Positions 8,336 to 10,000 of a stretch of 10,000 nucleotides of DNA are shown here, in pieces. Numbering within the stretch: position 1 is the stretch's first letter; each line of letters starts with the position of its first letter. The notes beneath the pieces are model-generated. The model was not told the DNA's origin. It saw only the letters and a program-made list of their open reading frames with translations, and searched no databases. The position numbers were made by a program, and so were the translations under genes. Source of the DNA: Chrysomallon squamiferum (taxonomy: Eukaryota > Mollusca > Gastropoda > Neomphalida > Peltospiridae); NCBI GenBank assembly GCA_012295275.1, contig CM022665.1:40323652-40333651 (forward strand), read 5' to 3'.

Positions 8336-8515
8336 ATATATATATATATATATATCTATATATACACAGACAAATACATACAGACATGCATACATACATA
8401 TATACATACATACATACACGTACATACATATATACATACACACATACACGTACATACATACATACATATATACATGCACCTACAAACACACTTACATACA
8501 TATACATGCATTCAC
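8336..8515 (+). repeat. (TA)n to (ACAT)n compound microsatellite
   Basis: TA units (8336-8366) lead into ACAT/ACAC/ACAG-type tetranucleotides to about 8515. CATACACGTACATACAT occurs twice (starting near 8412 and 8443), a local higher-order duplication. The Tyr-Ile-His-Thr ORFs over it are repeat translations. Confidence 0.93.
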
Positions 8516-8824
8516 ACAATCACGAAAAGAGATATAAATAATTACACACACATAAAACATACACACAAGAACACTTCTGAACAAAGCGAAGCTGTGCACA
8601 CACTTACGTTTACAAAGGTTACGCACACGTCGTATATTTGCTTTCTATTTGTGCTCTTTGCACATAAATTAGTGACAATTTTGAACAATATTTATACTTG
8701 TCACAGGTCCTTACATATTATGACACTCTGGCATTGTTGGTTCAGTAGAATGAACGACTGTTTCTGTATAGCTTTTACAAAGATGTCGCTACATCGTCAA
8801 TATTTTGTTTTAAACACAAGACAG
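8516..8824. other. unique DNA with tRNA-Gly-like fragment
   Basis: Impure CA-rich sequence to about 8640, then unique AT-rich DNA. No coding sequence is recognised; the 203-residue plus-strand ORF that reaches here starts in the ACAT array and has no domain. The tRNA-like match at 8731 is listed separately. Confidence 0.5.
8731..8751 (+). pseudogene. fragment resembling the 5' end of tRNA-Gly
   Basis: GCATTGTTGGTTCAGT (8731-8746) matches the first 16 bases of a typical animal tRNA-Gly(GCC), GCATTGGTGGTTCAGT, at 15 positions. After a three-base gap where the tRNA has GGT in the D loop, AGAAT also matches. It covers acceptor strand, D stem and A-box region only. The anticodon arm and B box (GGTTCGA-type) are absent over the next 90 bases, so it cannot be a working tRNA. 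An A21 run follows at 8825, so it may be a short retroposed piece or a SINE head. Comparison is from memory of the tRNA sequence. Confidence 0.35.
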
Positions 8825-8845
8825 AAAAAAAAAAAAAAAAAAAAA
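8825..8845 (+). repeat. A21 homopolymer
   Basis: Uninterrupted A run, possible tail of the tRNA-like fragment 75 bases upstream; no target-site duplication was found. Confidence 0.9.
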
Positions 8846-8993
8846 CGAGATTGTCCACTGGGAATTTTTTGTTACATGATAATGAAGAAACATCAAGATA
8901 AATAATGTACGCAAGATATATATATCCTCCTTGAATTCGACAAGTAAAAACAAAAACAATGGAAACACATACAGTACGTTTTTCCTGCTAGCA
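8846..8993. other. unique DNA, nothing seen
   Basis: Short spacer between the A21 run and the TGTC array. No feature could be supported. Confidence 0.5.
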
Positions 8994-9022
8994 GTCTGTC
9001 TGTCTGTCTGTCTCTGTATGTA

Positions 9023-9062
<40 letters not shown>

Positions 9063-9063
9063 C
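8994..9063 (+). repeat. (TGTC)n-(TGTA)n-(TG)n-(CG)n graded microsatellite
   Basis: About five TGTC units, three TGTA units, about 14 TG units and then five CG units follow one another. From 9027 to 9063 the strand alternates purine and pyrimidine without a break, which favours left-handed Z-DNA. Confidence 0.95.
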
Positions 9064-9100
9064 CCCAGCCGTCGCTATAATTCACCCTTTAATCAACCAA

Positions 9101-9103
<3 letters not shown>

Positions 9104-9194
<91 letters not shown>
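9104..9194 (+). repeat. perfect (TC)45 array
   Basis: Uninterrupted TC over 91 bases. Leu-Ser ORFs are artefacts. Confidence 0.98.
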
Positions 9195-9199
<5 letters not shown>

Positions 9200-9452
9200 C
9201 CATGCTCTATCTAACGTATATCTAACACAGGAACACAGACTTAAGAACAGTACTTATATAAACTTTATTTATTTAATGAATTAATTAGATTTAATAATTT
9301 TAACATTAGAACATTAAAAGTTGCGAATTATAAGACAACAAATTCAATGTACTATGAAAATGAAAATAATATTAAAGTCCTGACTTTGCATGTCACAGTC
9401 TTAAATAAAATTATTATAAAACTTTATTAGTAACAGAATCAAAGAGAACTCA

Positions 9453-9455
<3 letters not shown>
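9195..9455. other. AT-rich unique DNA, no gene seen
   Basis: Strongly AT-rich with several TAAT cores and AATAAA-like strings on both strands. No ORF or RNA gene is supported. Confidence 0.5.
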
Positions 9456-9490
<35 letters not shown>

Positions 9491-9527
9491 AAACATTATT
9501 TAAAAGAAAAAAAAAAAAAAGAAAGAA
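9456..9527 (+). repeat. A33 run and second A-rich tract
   Basis: 33 A at 9456-9488, a 17-base AT spacer, then an A-rich stretch with single G interruptions to 9527. A further A19 run lies at 9592-9610. Confidence 0.9.
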
Positions 9528-9563
9528 AATTATTCTCAGCAACTTCAAAAAGATATCAAACAA

Positions 9564-9575
9564 AATGGCGCCATT
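9564..9575. promoter_or_regulatory. AATGGCGCCATT palindrome, YY1-like
   Basis: A perfect 12-base palindrome. With its left flank it reads AAAATGGCGCC, which fits the YY1 consensus AANATGGCGNC. It is seen in sequence; binding is inferred. Confidence 0.3.
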
Positions 9576-9610
9576 GTGATCGTTCTGTTTGAAAAAAAAA
9601 AAAAAAAAAA

Positions 9611-9951
9611 CTACCAAAAACAATAAAGCTAATCTTTAACGTGTCATCTGCGCATCACGATTATACGTTTTTAAGACGACAGTTCTAACCTGCCATTTGT
9701 TTATTTACTTTCGAAACAAATGTATCTTTAAATTAGACTCCATGAGTCATCGCGCTCGCGCGGGTTGGCAGGTCGCCAGAAGAGGCAGACGACACCCTAT
9801 TAAATCCAGGCCACAAACAAACGAAAACTTCTACAAGTAAATTTGCTAATGATTCGCTTGCGTTATCGGACAGAATCTGACGTGATTTCAGTGCTTTGCT
9901 CGCTACCATTGTTTGCATGTACGTTTGGACGTTTGCCAGTTCTGTGTTGGG
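9611..9951. other. unique DNA with AP-1 site, CpG patch and small minus-strand ORF
   Basis: ATGAGTCAT (9742-9750) holds a full AP-1 site and is followed at once by CGCGCTCGCGCGGG (9751-9764), the most CpG-dense string in the window. A 58-residue minus-strand ORF (ATG at 9909-9907, stop at 9735-9733) has a strong start context, AAACAATGG, and is not repeat-derived. It contains a short hydrophobic stretch (LANLLVEVFVCLW) and no recognisable domain. It may be chance or a first coding exon, and is not called as a gene. Confidence 0.4.
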
Positions 9952-9978
9952 TTTTTTTTTTTTTTTTTTTTTTTTTTT
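9952..9978 (+). repeat. T27 homopolymer
   Basis: 27 uninterrupted T near the window edge. Confidence 0.95.
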
Positions 9979-10000
9979 CTTCTCCGCTCTTCAATTTGTT

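Noticed and set aside
8290-8905. 203-residue plus-strand ORF rich in Tyr, Ile, His and Thr
   Set aside because: Its first half is the TA/ACAT microsatellite and its end is the A21 run coding poly-Lys. The middle shows no domain.

Overview
The window is eukaryotic, most likely from an invertebrate animal. It is AT-rich and gene-poor, and it is dominated by microsatellites: four long GA/CT arrays, TA arrays, compound tetranucleotide arrays and homopolymer A/T runs of up to 77 bases. No bacterial-style operons, ribosome binding sites or CRISPR arrays are visible. A pogo/Tigger-type DNA-binding ORF and a short hAT-like element fit an animal genome. The dense GA/CT, TA and (ACAT)n content is reminiscent of molluscs, but nothing here identifies the species.

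Layout: 1-900 is unique AT-rich DNA with short pyrimidine and ATT repeats. 900-1391 on the minus strand is the only convincing coding region, a 163-residue protein with the paired helix-turn-helix DNA-binding region of Tigger/CENP-B-like transposases and no catalytic domain. The sequence upstream of its ATG (1420-1607) holds a kappaB-like palindrome and a USF/MITF-type E-box overlapping a CRE-like site. A possible poly(A) signal lies 210 bases past the stop. 1611-1860 is a TA, AAAT/AAT, (AG)53 block. 1861-2980 is mostly unique DNA with a long hairpin (2043-2090), a C-rich islet with G-quadruplex potential on the minus strand (2413-2439) and a 269-bp hAT-like MITE (2443-2711). 2982-3125 is a very long A tract.

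3200-4470 is unique DNA with clustered E-box and CRE-like motifs. 4471-4971 is a chain of tri- and tetranucleotide microsatellites. 5449-5964 and 7305-7640 hold the largest GA and CT arrays. Between them, 6590-6863 has a cluster of CGGAA (ETS-type) sites plus an NRF1-like palindrome, a possible promoter with no recognisable gene attached. 8191-9194 is another chain of microsatellites. Inside it a short match to the 5' half of tRNA-Gly ends about 75 bases before an A run. 9195-10000 is AT-rich DNA with poly-A/poly-T tracts, a YY1-like palindrome and a small CpG-rich patch.

No pathway can be assembled, since there is one gene. Most apparent long ORFs are translations of stop-free simple repeats, such as Leu-Ser, Glu-Arg and Tyr-Leu-Ser-Ile runs.
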